From Chromohalobacter beijerinckii (lineage in GTDB: Bacteria > Pseudomonadota > Gammaproteobacteria > Pseudomonadales > Halomonadaceae): a DNA stretch of 64,000 nt. The notes beneath the pieces are model-generated. The model was not told the DNA's origin and made no database searches. It saw nothing but the letters and a program-made list of their open reading frames with translations. The stretch spans positions 186,001 to 250,000 of the forward strand of contig NZ_JAKGAK010000001.1 in NCBI RefSeq assembly GCF_023061185.1. The letters are read 5' to 3'. The position numbers were made by a program, and so were the translations under genes. Positions 25,127-33,614 of this stretch are shown piece after piece. How positions within the stretch are numbered: position 1 is the first letter of the stretch; each line of letters begins with the position of its first letter.

Positions 25127-28100
25127 TCACTGCTGTCGTCCCGTCAGTTCCGCCCAGCGACGTTCGAGGCGCTTGTCCGAGACCGGCGCCAAGGTGCCGA
25201 GCTGCTGGGCAAATAACGACACCCGCAACTCCTCGATCCACCAGCCGAACTCGATGAAACGTGGGTCGCGACGCCCCTCGCGCCGATCGGCCTCGAGGCG
25301 CGCGTGCAGGCGCTCCTCGAATTCATGCACCTGCTGCATCGCGGCCTGGTCACGGTTGCGTTCACGCGGCGCCTTTTCGAGGCGGATCAGCGCTGCTTGC
25401 ATGTAGCGCGGATACTGCTCGAGCCAGGCTTCAGCGTCGCTGATGAAGCCGGGATACACCAGACGTCCCATCTGGGCTTTCAAATCACTGTAGACCAAGG
25501 CCAAGGACAAATTGAGGTTGCCCTTGAGCGCCTTGGTCACTTCAAGATGCCCCTCCAGGGCCTTCTGGAGGGTCGCGATCAGGGATTCGGCATGCGCGAC
25601 GAGCTCGCCTCGCGTGACCTCGATGCGCGCCTCCAGGGCCTGGCGATCACGCGGCAACGGATCCACGGCGACAACTTGCAGGAAGACCGCCTCGATCAGG
25701 TCGTCGACGAGTTGTTGTTTGCTGCCCACCTTGGCGAACAGCAACGCACAGCGGTCAACGCCCTTGAGCTCGCGGGCAAGATAGCGCACCTGCTCGGGCA
25801 GGCGCAGCATCGCTGCGCGCTTGACCCCATGACGATGCACCGCGTGTGCCTTGTCTGGATGATCGAAGGATTCAATAGCCAGACTCTCGCCCTGATCGAC
25901 CAACGCCGGATAGGCCTCGACGCGAATCCCCGCCTGTTGTGTGGAACGCGATTCGGGGATCGCCTGAGCCGGTAACTCGTCCAGCGCCTCAGCCGTTGGC
26001 CCACTCGCCGCCAGGGCCTTCGCGCCTTGACTTGCCGCCTCATCGAAACGCTGCTTGAGGGCGCTCAAGTCACGCCCTTCGCCGAGCACCTTGCCGTCAT
26101 GATCGACCACGCGCAGATTCATGACCAGATGCGCCTCGAGGGCCTCGGTATGCCAGTCTTCGGGGCCCAAGCGCACGCCGGTGCGTCGACGCAGGAACTC
26201 GCCCAGCGCCTCGGTCAACGGACGCTCATCGGGCACCAGCGTCGCCAGGGCGGCATCCACCCAGTCGGGAATCGGCACCACCTGGCGGCGAATCGCCTTG
26301 GGCAGCGTCTTGAGCAGCGCGATGCACTTCTCGCGCAAGAGACCCGGCACTAGCCATTCGAGGCGTCCTTCGGGCAGTTGCGACAGCATCGCCGCCGGCA
26401 CCGTCAGGGTCACACCGTCGTCGGGTTGCCTGGGTGCAAAATGATAGCTGAGCGGGTAACGCACGCCATTGTGTACCAACACATCGGGATAGGCTTCCTG
26501 CGTGATTTCATCGGCGTCGCGCGCCATCAGTGTGTCGCGATCGAGCTTGAGTACCTCAGGAGCCTCGCGCTCGGCCTTCTTGCGCCAGCGCTCGAAGCTA
26601 CGGGCGCCCGCGACATCCGCCGGCAAGCGCGCATCGTAGAAGGCGAACAGCGTCTCCTCGTCGACCAGAATATCGCGTTTGCGGGCGCGGTCCTCGAGTT
26701 CCTCGACGTCGTCGATCAAAGCGCGATTATGCTGGAAGAAATCGGCCTGGCTACGATACTCGCCTTCCACCAGAGCGCGGCGGATGAATATTTCGCGCGC
26801 CTCTGCCGGCGCCACCTTGGCATAGTCGACGCGCCGCCCGGTGACGATGGGTAGGCCAAACAACGTGACCTGCTCGAAGGCGACGACCTGGCCGCGTTTC
26901 ATTTCCCAATGCGGCTCGCTATGGCTGCGCTTGATCAGATGCTCGGCCATGGGCTCCACCCAGGCCGGCTGTATGCGCGCCACGTCACGCGCATAGAGTC
27001 GCGAGGTTTCCACCAGCTCGCCGGCCATGACCCACTTGGGCGTCTTCTTGGCCAACCCCGAGCCGGGATGAATCATGAACTTGCGATTGCGCGCGCCCAG
27101 ATACTCGCGATTTTCCTGCAGCGTCCCCAGGTGCGAGAGCAGCCCCGAGAGAAGTGCCTTGTGCAGGCGTTCACCGTCGACACGTGGATGCGCCGTCGCA
27201 GGGGCGTCTTCCTTGGGCGGCAGCACCGCACTGGAGGACTCGAGGCCCATGTCGCGGGTCAGCTGCTTGAGTTGTCGGAAGGTATCGTGCCACTCGCGTA
27301 GTCGCAGATAACTCAGATAATTGTCGCGGCACCAGCGCCGCAGTTGATTGCCGGATAATGTCTCGCGCGCATGCTCGACGCCATGCCAGAGATTCAGCCA
27401 GGCCATGAAGTCGGACTCGGGGTCCTGCCACTGGCGATGCTTCTCGTCCGCCGCCTGGCGCTTGTCGGCCGGACGGTCACGTGGATCCTGGGCAGCCAGC
27501 GCGCTGACCACGATCAAGGTCTCGCGCAGGCTACCCTGCTCGGCGCCAGCCAGTACCATGCGCGCCAGGCGTGGGTCGATGGGCAGACGCGCCAGACGCC
27601 GCCCCAGCTCGCTCAAGCGATTGTCGGCCCCCACGGCCCCCAGTTCATAGAGCAGGCGGTAACCGTCCTTGACGAAGCGCGAATCCGGCACGTCGACGAA
27701 GGGAAACGCCTCGATATCGCCGAGCTTGAGCGCCAGCATCGAGAGAATCACCGAGGCCAGATTGGTGCGCTGAATCTCGGGCTCGGTGTAGGTCGGCCGC
27801 GCCAGGAAATCCTCCTCGCTGTAGAGGCGAATACACACGCCCTCGCTGATACGCCCGCAGCGTCCCTTGCGCTGATCGGCACTGGCCTGACTGACCGGCT
27901 CGATAGGCAGGCGCTGAACCTTGGCGCGGTAACTGTAACGGCTCATGCGCACCAGGCCGGGGTCGATGACATAGCGGATGCCCGGCACGGTCAGCGAGGT
28001 TTCCGCCACGTTGGTGGCCAGCACGATGCGACGCCCGGTGTGCGACTGGAACACGCGATTCTGCTCGGCGTTGGAGAGTCGTGCATAGAGCGGCAGGATC

Positions 28101-29110
28101 TCGGTGCCCCGCAGATCGGCACGCCGCAGAGTATCCGCCGCCTCGCGGATTTCCCGCTCACCGGGCAGAAAGATCAGCACGTCACGCGGGCCGCTGAACC
28201 AGCGCCGTTCGCGCTCGATGGCCTCGATCTCTTCCACCGCATGCAGGATACCCTCCTGCAGGGAGCGATCTTCCTCGTCGTCGGCATCGCGGACCAGCGG
28301 CCGATAGAGCACATCCACCGGGTAGGTGCGCCCCGACACCTCGACCACCGGCGCCGGTTTGCCTTCACGCCCGAAGTGTTGGCTGAAGCGCTCGACGTCG
28401 ATGGTCGCCGAGGTAATGATGATCTTGAGATCCGGGCGCCGTTCGGTCAGACGCTTGAGATAACCGAGCAGGAAGTCGATGTTGAGGCTGCGCTCGTGGG
28501 CCTCGTCAATGATGATCGCATCGTAGCGCATCAGATCCGGGTCGTTCTGCGTCTCGGCGAGCAGGATGCCGTCGGTCATCAGTTTGACGAGGGTGCGTTC
28601 GTCGGTCTGATCGGTGAAGCGCACCTGGTAGCCGACCTGCGAGCCCAGCGGTACTTCCAGTTCTTCGGCGAGGCGCGTGGCGACGGTTCGCGCCGCCAAA
28701 CGCCGGGGCTGCGTATGGCCGATCAGGCCACGCCGTCCCAGTCCCAGCTCGAGGCACAATTTGGGCAGCTGGGTAGTCTTGCCCGAGCCGGTCTCACCGG
28801 CCACCACGACGATCTGGTGTTCATCGAGCGCCTTCAAGAGGTCGTCGCGCCGCTCGGCCACGGGCAGATGCTCGGGATAATTCAGCGTCAGCGGCTGGGC
28901 ACGCCGCGCCGCCAAGGCCTCGCGCGAGCGCGCCAGACGCGTCTCGATCTCGCGCAGCGAACGGTCGATGGGTTTGCCGCCGCGCGCGCGTCCTACCAGC
29001 TTGTCGAGACGCCTCCCTTGATCGTGGGCATCACGCAGCAGGCAGTCGTCGAGTTGCGCGCGCAGTTGCGCCAATTGATCGTGGGAATCGCTCGTCGGTG
29101 TCGTGCTCAA
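25127..29110 (-). CDS. hrpA: ATP-dependent RNA helicase HrpA (DEAH box)
   Basis: 1327 residues, close to E. coli HrpA (1300). Walker A GETGSGKT at 105-112, DEAH at 202-205 and SAT (motif III) shortly after; motif VI QRKGRCGR near 415-422. HA2 and OB-fold regions follow, then the long HrpA-only C-terminal domain (about 750-1327). HrpA is a 3'-5' helicase that rescues stalled ribosomes and acts in mRNA processing. The start is a TTG at 29110 with GAGG just upstream; no ATG is in frame nearby. It lies downstream of fadD, separated by a terminator. Confidence 0.95.
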   Translation of the reverse strand: MSTTPTSDSHDQLAQLRAQLDDCLLRDAHDQGRRLDKLVGRARGGKPIDRSLREIETRLARSREALAARRAQPLTLNYPEHLPVAERRDDLLKALDEHQIVVVAGETGSGKTTQLPKLCLELGLGRRGLIGHTQPRRLAARTVATRLAEELEVPLGSQVGYQVRFTDQTDERTLVKLMTDGILLAETQNDPDLMRYDAIIIDEAHERSLNIDFLLGYLKRLTERRPDLKIIITSATIDVERFSQHFGREGKPAPVVEVSGRTYPVDVLYRPLVRDADDEEDRSLQEGILHAVEEIEAIERERRWFSGPRDVLIFLPGEREIREAADTLRRADLRGTEILPLYARLSNAEQNRVFQSHTGRRIVLATNVAETSLTVPGIRYVIDPGLVRMSRYSYRAKVQRLPIEPVSQASADQRKGRCGRISEGVCIRLYSEEDFLARPTYTEPEIQRTNLASVILSMLALKLGDIEAFPFVDVPDSRFVKDGYRLLYELGAVGADNRLSELGRRLARLPIDPRLARMVLAGAEQGSLRETLIVVSALAAQDPRDRPADKRQAADEKHRQWQDPESDFMAWLNLWHGVEHARETLSGNQLRRWCRDNYLSYLRLREWHDTFRQLKQLTRDMGLESSSAVLPPKEDAPATAHPRVDGERLHKALLSGLLSHLGTLQENREYLGARNRKFMIHPGSGLAKKTPKWVMAGELVETSRLYARDVARIQPAWVEPMAEHLIKRSHSEPHWEMKRGQVVAFEQVTLFGLPIVTGRRVDYAKVAPAEAREIFIRRALVEGEYRSQADFFQHNRALIDDVEELEDRARKRDILVDEETLFAFYDARLPADVAGARSFERWRKKAEREAPEVLKLDRDTLMARDADEITQEAYPDVLVHNGVRYPLSYHFAPRQPDDGVTLTVPAAMLSQLPEGRLEWLVPGLLREKCIALLKTLPKAIRRQVVPIPDWVDAALATLVPDERPLTEALGEFLRRRTGVRLGPEDWHTEALEAHLVMNLRVVDHDGKVLGEGRDLSALKQRFDEAASQGAKALAASGPTAEALDELPAQAIPESRSTQQAGIRVEAYPALVDQGESLAIESFDHPDKAHAVHRHGVKRAAMLRLPEQVRYLARELKGVDRCALLFAKVGSKQQLVDDLIEAVFLQVVAVDPLPRDRQALEARIEVTRGELVAHAESLIATLQKALEGHLEVTKALKGNLNLSLALVYSDLKAQMGRLVYPGFISDAEAWLEQYPRYMQAALIRLEKAPRERNRDQAAMQQVHEFEERLHARLEADRREGRRDPRFIEFGWWIEELRVSLFAQQLGTLAPVSDKRLERRWAELTGRQQ

Positions 29111-29130
29111 GGGCGCCTCATGAAATCAGC

Positions 29131-29163
29131 AAAACGGCTCGCCTCCACGTGAAGGCGAGCCGT
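29131..29163 (-). terminator. Terminator after fadD
   Basis: Perfect 11-bp stem, ACGGCTCGCCT/AGGCGAGCCGT, with an 8-base loop, followed on the minus strand by TTTTGCTGATTT. It starts 30 bases after the fadD stop and ends just before hrpA, so the two genes are separate units. Confidence 0.85.
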
Positions 29164-29192
29164 CAATTGTAACGCCAAGGCCGACCTCGCGC

Positions 29193-30884
29193 CTATGTTG
29201 CCCGATCCCCCGGCACCGATTCTTTGCCGCCCTGGTCATCGCGGAGCTCGCGGCGCAGCACCTTGCCAACGTTGGTCTTGGGCAACTCATCGCGAAACTC
29301 GATGAACTTGGGCACCTTGTAGGCAGAGAGCTCCTGCTTGCACCAGGCGCGCAACGTATCGGCATCCAGCGCCTCATTGTGGCTCACCACGAAGAGCTTG
29401 ATCGCCTCGCCGGTGGCCTCGTCGGACACCCCGATGGCAGCGACCTCGATCACATCCTCGTGCGTGGCGACCACATCCTCGACCTCGTTGGGATAGACGT
29501 TGAAGCCGGAGACAATGATCATGTCCTTCTTGCGATCGACGATGCGTACGTAATCGTCGTCCTGAATCACGGCGATATCACCGGTGCGAATCCAGCCCTC
29601 GGCGTCCAGCGTCTTGGCGGTATCCTCGGGGCGATTCCAATAGCCCTTCATTACCTGCGGCCCTTGGACACACAACTCGCCGGGCTCGCCCCGCGCAACT
29701 TCTTCGCCTTCGGGGCCGACCACCTTGATCGAGGTCCCGGGTACCGGTTTGCCGATGGTACCGAGTTGAATACCGTCCGGCGGATTGACGCATACGATGG
29801 GCGAGGTCTCGGTCATGCCATAACCTTCCAGGATTGCGCAGCCCGTGACCTCTTCCCAACGTTTCGCGGCGGCCTTGGTTAGCGCCATACCACCGGAAAT
29901 GGTCAGCTTGAGACGCGAAAAATCCAGGGCGCGAAAGTCTTCACGTTGGCAGAGCGCATTGAATAACGTATTGAGCCCCACGAAACCGGTGTAATCGGTC
30001 TTACGCAACGTCTTGATGAAGCCGTCGATATCGCGTGGATTGGGAATCAGCACAGTGTGATTGCCAGTGACCATGGTGAACAGGCAATTCACCGTGAAGG
30101 TATAGATATGATAGACGGGCAGCGGCGCGATGATCGTCTCGCGCCCCTCCTCGATCAGCCCGGCGATCATCTGGCGCGTTTGCAGCATGTTGGCGATCAG
30201 GTTGCGATGCGTGAGCATGGTGCCCTTGGCTACGCCGGTGGTGCCGCCGGTGTACTGCAACACGGCCACGTCATCGGTCTGGCATATGGCTGCTTCACTC
30301 GACTGCCCTCGCCCACGCGTCAGGGCATCGCGAAAACGTGTCGCCTCGGGCAATGTGTAGCGCGGCACCATCTTCTTGACGTGCTTGACCACGGCATTGA
30401 TCAGCGTGCGCTTGGGGAAGTCATGCATATCGCCGAGCTCGGTCACCAACACATGACGAATCGCCGTGCGCGGCAGTATTCGCTCGAGCTTGTCGGCCAT
30501 ATTGGCGAGAATCAGGATCGCTTTGACGTCGGCATCCTGAAATTGATGCGCCATCTCGCGCTCGGTATACAGCGGATTGGTATTGACCACCACCAGCCCG
30601 GCACGCATAGCGCCGAAGATCGCCACGGGAAATTGCAGCACATTGGGCAACTGGATGGCGATGCGGTCTCCCGGCACGAGATCGGTTTCCTCGCTGAGCC
30701 AGCCAGCGAAATCCCGCGAGAGGCGTTCGAGCTCCGCATAGCTCAGCGTTTGCCCCATACAGGTGAATGCCGGCTTGTCGGCGAAACGTCCGCAGGTATG
30801 GGCGAATACCTCGTTGACCGAGGCGAACTCTTCCATTCCTTCTAGAGGCGGACCGGAAACGACCGGCGAGGTGGCGTGGCTCAT
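29193..30884 (-). CDS. fadD: Long-chain fatty-acid-CoA ligase FadD
   Basis: 563 residues from the ATG at 30884 with GGAG upstream; an ATG at 30926 in the same frame lacks a good site. AMP-binding P-loop YTGGTTGVAKGT near residue 218, ILEGYGMTETSP near 363, and the C-terminal domain with DRKKDMIIVSGFNVYP near 445. It adenylates long-chain fatty acids and makes acyl-CoA for beta-oxidation or lipid synthesis, at the inner membrane. Length and motifs match FadD of pseudomonads. Monocistronic: gene-free region upstream and terminator downstream. Confidence 0.94.
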   Translation of the reverse strand: MSHATSPVVSGPPLEGMEEFASVNEVFAHTCGRFADKPAFTCMGQTLSYAELERLSRDFAGWLSEETDLVPGDRIAIQLPNVLQFPVAIFGAMRAGLVVVNTNPLYTEREMAHQFQDADVKAILILANMADKLERILPRTAIRHVLVTELGDMHDFPKRTLINAVVKHVKKMVPRYTLPEATRFRDALTRGRGQSSEAAICQTDDVAVLQYTGGTTGVAKGTMLTHRNLIANMLQTRQMIAGLIEEGRETIIAPLPVYHIYTFTVNCLFTMVTGNHTVLIPNPRDIDGFIKTLRKTDYTGFVGLNTLFNALCQREDFRALDFSRLKLTISGGMALTKAAAKRWEEVTGCAILEGYGMTETSPIVCVNPPDGIQLGTIGKPVPGTSIKVVGPEGEEVARGEPGELCVQGPQVMKGYWNRPEDTAKTLDAEGWIRTGDIAVIQDDDYVRIVDRKKDMIIVSGFNVYPNEVEDVVATHEDVIEVAAIGVSDEATGEAIKLFVVSHNEALDADTLRAWCKQELSAYKVPKFIEFRDELPKTNVGKVLRRELRDDQGGKESVPGDRAT

Positions 30885-31147
30885 CTTATATCTCCGCTGA
30901 CCGAATCGACTTAATGGCGCCGACATTTATTATTGAATCTCAAGCCTGGTTCATGCTGAAAAAACACAGGCTTTCCGCAAGATAGCGCGACACAGGCCAC
31001 TACACCAGCCAGTTCGGCGCGCGTGATGAAACATTGTTCGATATCCATCGGACAACACCATGGACAGTGCCGTTTCCGTTATAACAGGACAGCAGGAATT
31101 AAAACAGTCGATTGAAACTAACGTTCAATACCGTCCATCGTCACATA

Positions 31148-31203
31148 TTCACAAAGAACGGTTCACAAAGAACGGTTCACAAAGAACGGTTCACAAGGAG
31201 CGG
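31148..31203. repeat. Four tandem copies of a 14-bp unit
   Basis: TTCACAAAGAACGG at 31148-31161, 31162-31175 and 31176-31189 are identical; the fourth, 31190-31203, has two A-to-G differences. The array lies in the 369-base gene-free stretch 30885-31253 between fadD and the VWA gene, next to the VWA terminator. No flanking inverted repeats or ORF. It could be a slippage array or a cluster of protein-binding sites. Confidence 0.85.
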
Positions 31204-31210
31204 ACGACAA

Positions 31211-31238
31211 AGAGCCCCGGCAATCATGCCGAGGCTCT
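31211..31238 (-). terminator. Terminator of the VWA/membrane-protein unit
   Basis: Minus-strand stem AGAGCCTCGGCA/TGCCGGGGCTCT with one mismatch and a 4-base loop, starting 15 bases after the VWA stop and followed by TTTGTCG. The short T-run makes it a moderate terminator. Confidence 0.65.
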
Positions 31239-31253
31239 AAACCTTGCTGGTGG

Positions 31254-33071
31254 TTATACCTGCGGTTCGTGGCGCCGCCGATGATGACGACGTCGGGAAC
31301 GCCGGCGCAGCATCCACATGAGGACCAACGCCAATAACAGCGCGGCAAACACCGCCCAGGTCGCGGGACGTTTGGCGTAGGGCTCGACATGCGGTCGCAG
31401 TGCTTGCCATTCGTCGCCGGCCTTGTTCCATAGCGCGCCGGCCAGGGCAGTCAAATTGCCCTCTTCACGCGCATCGCTTTCTTCCTCTTGGGTGGCGGCA
31501 GTATCGTCGTCCGGCAACGCTTCGGCCCGCGGCCCATCGCTATCGAAATCGGCCCCGGAGACGCCAATACGCGCCTCAGGGTTGAGGCGCAGCGCAGGCA
31601 AGGCGATGGACCAGGTGCGATCATCGAGCGTCACCGACACATCGAGATCCAGCGGCACCGATTGCTCAGGGTCGATCTCCGGCAGCGCGACCTGCCATGT
31701 CCGCTCGCCATCAGGCACCACGTCGAGCGTTTCGCCCAACAGGCTCGCCGAGATCTGCGTGTTGTCGACGTTCAGACGTGGGTGCTGGGCTTCCAGCGTG
31801 ACTTGCGTGGCATCGTCGTTCAGCGTTGCGGTCACGGGGGTGACGACATTGACGCCCTGCACGCGCTCGCGCTGCCATGAGTCGCTATCGGCGTTGAGCA
31901 CCAAGCGGGCATTGCCTGCCTCCTCGGGCGCTGCCAGCGTACCTGTGAAGTGCCCATCGTCGCCGGCTTGCAAGGACGTGGAGGCCAGTGTTTCATCATC
32001 GAGCCCGCGCAACGCTCCCCGCAGGCGCACGTCTTCTGGCAACGTATCGCCCTTGAGAACCTCGCCCTCGCGAGCCAACCAGGCATCGATCGGCACATCG
32101 AAGCCCAGATACAAGGTCGGCGGCAGCGTGTCGCTGCGCAATTGCAGCGGCGATTCGATGCTCACGCGGCTATCGTGTCCCACCGGCCCCTCGATATGCC
32201 ACTCGCCCACCTGGGGCTCAGGCACGCGAATCAGGTCATAACGCGGGTTACTCTGCCAAAGCATGTCGTCGGGATGGTCGTCACGCGTGTAACGCTCACC
32301 GTCGGGCCCCACCAGGGCTATCTCGGGCGCATCCTCGTCGTGAAACAGCAGCGCATTGAAGCCCTCGACCTCGTCATCGACGTCGAAGCGGCCCTTTTCA
32401 AGCGGTAACTGGTCGCTGGGCACGATGCGCTCAAGCACATCGAGAAACGCTCGCAGTAATGCTTCAGGCGTTTCAGCCACCGCTGCCAAGCCACCCGTGG
32501 CCTGAGATATCCGCTCGAGCAGCTCGCGATCCACGTTATGCGATAGTGCGATGGTGTGCACCACCACATCGCGCGAGGCGAGCTCAGGCGCCAGCGATGT
32601 CAGCAATGTCTCGCGCGATGCTGTATCGCGGGTGCGCTTTTCCTCGCCACTCCCCGGCAGATCGACCATGCCGTCGGTCAACAGCACCACATGCCGTTTA
32701 CCACCCGGGGCGTCGGTGGCGTCACGCAGAACCCCTTCGATATCCGTGAATTGCTGATAGTCGACCAGCTGCGAGGCCAGCGACCGGGCACGCCGCCGCC
32801 ATTGGGCATCGACCTTGCCGTCGGGCAGTGGATTGCGTACCTGAGAGCCGAACGTCCACACCGAACCACGCGCCTGCGAGGGCAACAAGGTCGCCGCCAA
32901 TTGCAGGGCCGAGGCCCTCAAGTTACCGGGATCGTTGGCCTTCATGCTCCCCGAGACATCGAAAATCATGCGGACATCCGGTGTCTGGGATGCGGTAGAG
33001 TCCTGTGCCCAGGCGAGGGGCGAGAGCCCTCCGCCTACGCACAACAATAGCAACGCGAACAGCGCTCGCAT
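31254..33071 (-). CDS. Von Willebrand factor A domain protein, membrane-anchored
   Basis: 605 residues. A signal peptide ends near AWAQD (residue 23). The VWA domain (about 30-200) has a complete MIDAS start, DVSGS at 38-42, and a later LTDG. The middle (about 215-480) is beta-rich and probably a set of Ig-like modules. An acidic linker is followed by one transmembrane helix (about 567-585) and a very basic R/H-rich cytoplasmic tail. Topology: periplasmic domain, C-terminal anchor. Function unknown; VWA proteins usually bind a partner through a metal ion. It follows the small membrane protein gene at 33111 by 39 bases, so they are likely one operon. Confidence 0.8.
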   Translation of the reverse strand: MRALFALLLLCVGGGLSPLAWAQDSTASQTPDVRMIFDVSGSMKANDPGNLRASALQLAATLLPSQARGSVWTFGSQVRNPLPDGKVDAQWRRRARSLASQLVDYQQFTDIEGVLRDATDAPGGKRHVVLLTDGMVDLPGSGEEKRTRDTASRETLLTSLAPELASRDVVVHTIALSHNVDRELLERISQATGGLAAVAETPEALLRAFLDVLERIVPSDQLPLEKGRFDVDDEVEGFNALLFHDEDAPEIALVGPDGERYTRDDHPDDMLWQSNPRYDLIRVPEPQVGEWHIEGPVGHDSRVSIESPLQLRSDTLPPTLYLGFDVPIDAWLAREGEVLKGDTLPEDVRLRGALRGLDDETLASTSLQAGDDGHFTGTLAAPEEAGNARLVLNADSDSWQRERVQGVNVVTPVTATLNDDATQVTLEAQHPRLNVDNTQISASLLGETLDVVPDGERTWQVALPEIDPEQSVPLDLDVSVTLDDRTWSIALPALRLNPEARIGVSGADFDSDGPRAEALPDDDTAATQEEESDAREEGNLTALAGALWNKAGDEWQALRPHVEPYAKRPATWAVFAALLLALVLMWMLRRRSRRRHHRRRHEPQV

Positions 33072-33110
33072 GACCCTTCCTTCTTTTGTAATACGAATAA
33101 TCAGAGAGTG

Positions 33111-33566
33111 TCAGTTGAGCACTGGCTCACGACGCCGAGCGTCGTCGTTACCAGCATTTCCGCTAGACGACTTGCGCTGCTTGCCACCACCGCGTGGTGC
33201 GTCGTTATCATCATCACTATTGCGACGCCGGCGCCATATCCACAGCAGCGCCCCCAGTACGCCGCCTACCGCCATGCCGACCAACAACAGCGGCGTAGCC
33301 ACGGCAAGCTGACCACCATCGCCCTGCAAGACGCCCACCGCAGCGACGACGATAGCCGGCGCGAGGCCGGAATAATGCTCGCCGTCCTCCAACAAGGGCG
33401 AGGTAAATGGCGCTACCGCCCATAACATCCCCGCCACTACCCCCGTGACGACCCAACGCGGTAACTTAGGCAAAAAGCGCACCCCGAGGTAGCCGGTGAC
33501 CAGCACCAACAGCGATAATACAAAGTAACTCAGCCACAACTGTGGCAAGGAATCGGAAATCAGCAT
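33111..33566 (-). CDS. Small four-helix membrane protein with charged C-tail
   Basis: 151 residues from the ATG at 33566, preceded by AGAGGA; the same frame stays open to 33995 but that part is antisense to ptrB and has no family character. About four hydrophobic helices (residues 10-30, 36-52, 65-83, 90-110) are followed by a polar K/R/D/N-rich tail of 38 residues. I do not recognise the family. It lies upstream of the VWA gene on the same strand and is divergent from ptrB with 48 bases between. Possible membrane partner of the VWA protein. Confidence 0.65.
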   Translation of the reverse strand: MLISDSLPQLWLSYFVLSLLVLVTGYLGVRFLPKLPRWVVTGVVAGMLWAVAPFTSPLLEDGEHYSGLAPAIVVAAVGVLQGDGGQLAVATPLLLVGMAVGGVLGALLWIWRRRRNSDDDNDAPRGGGKQRKSSSGNAGNDDARRREPVLN

Positions 33567-33614
33567 CGCGTCCTCTCGCGTTCGATCTTTCTTCGACATG
33601 GTACACCGCTGCAC

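Noticed and set aside
27371-29152. A 593-codon open frame antisense to hrpA
   Set aside because: It mirrors hrpA codon bias; no domain can be recognised and no ribosome site was seen. hrpA itself is intact.
31148-31203. CRISPR array
   Set aside because: Repeat unit of 14 bases with no spacers between copies; no cas genes nearby.
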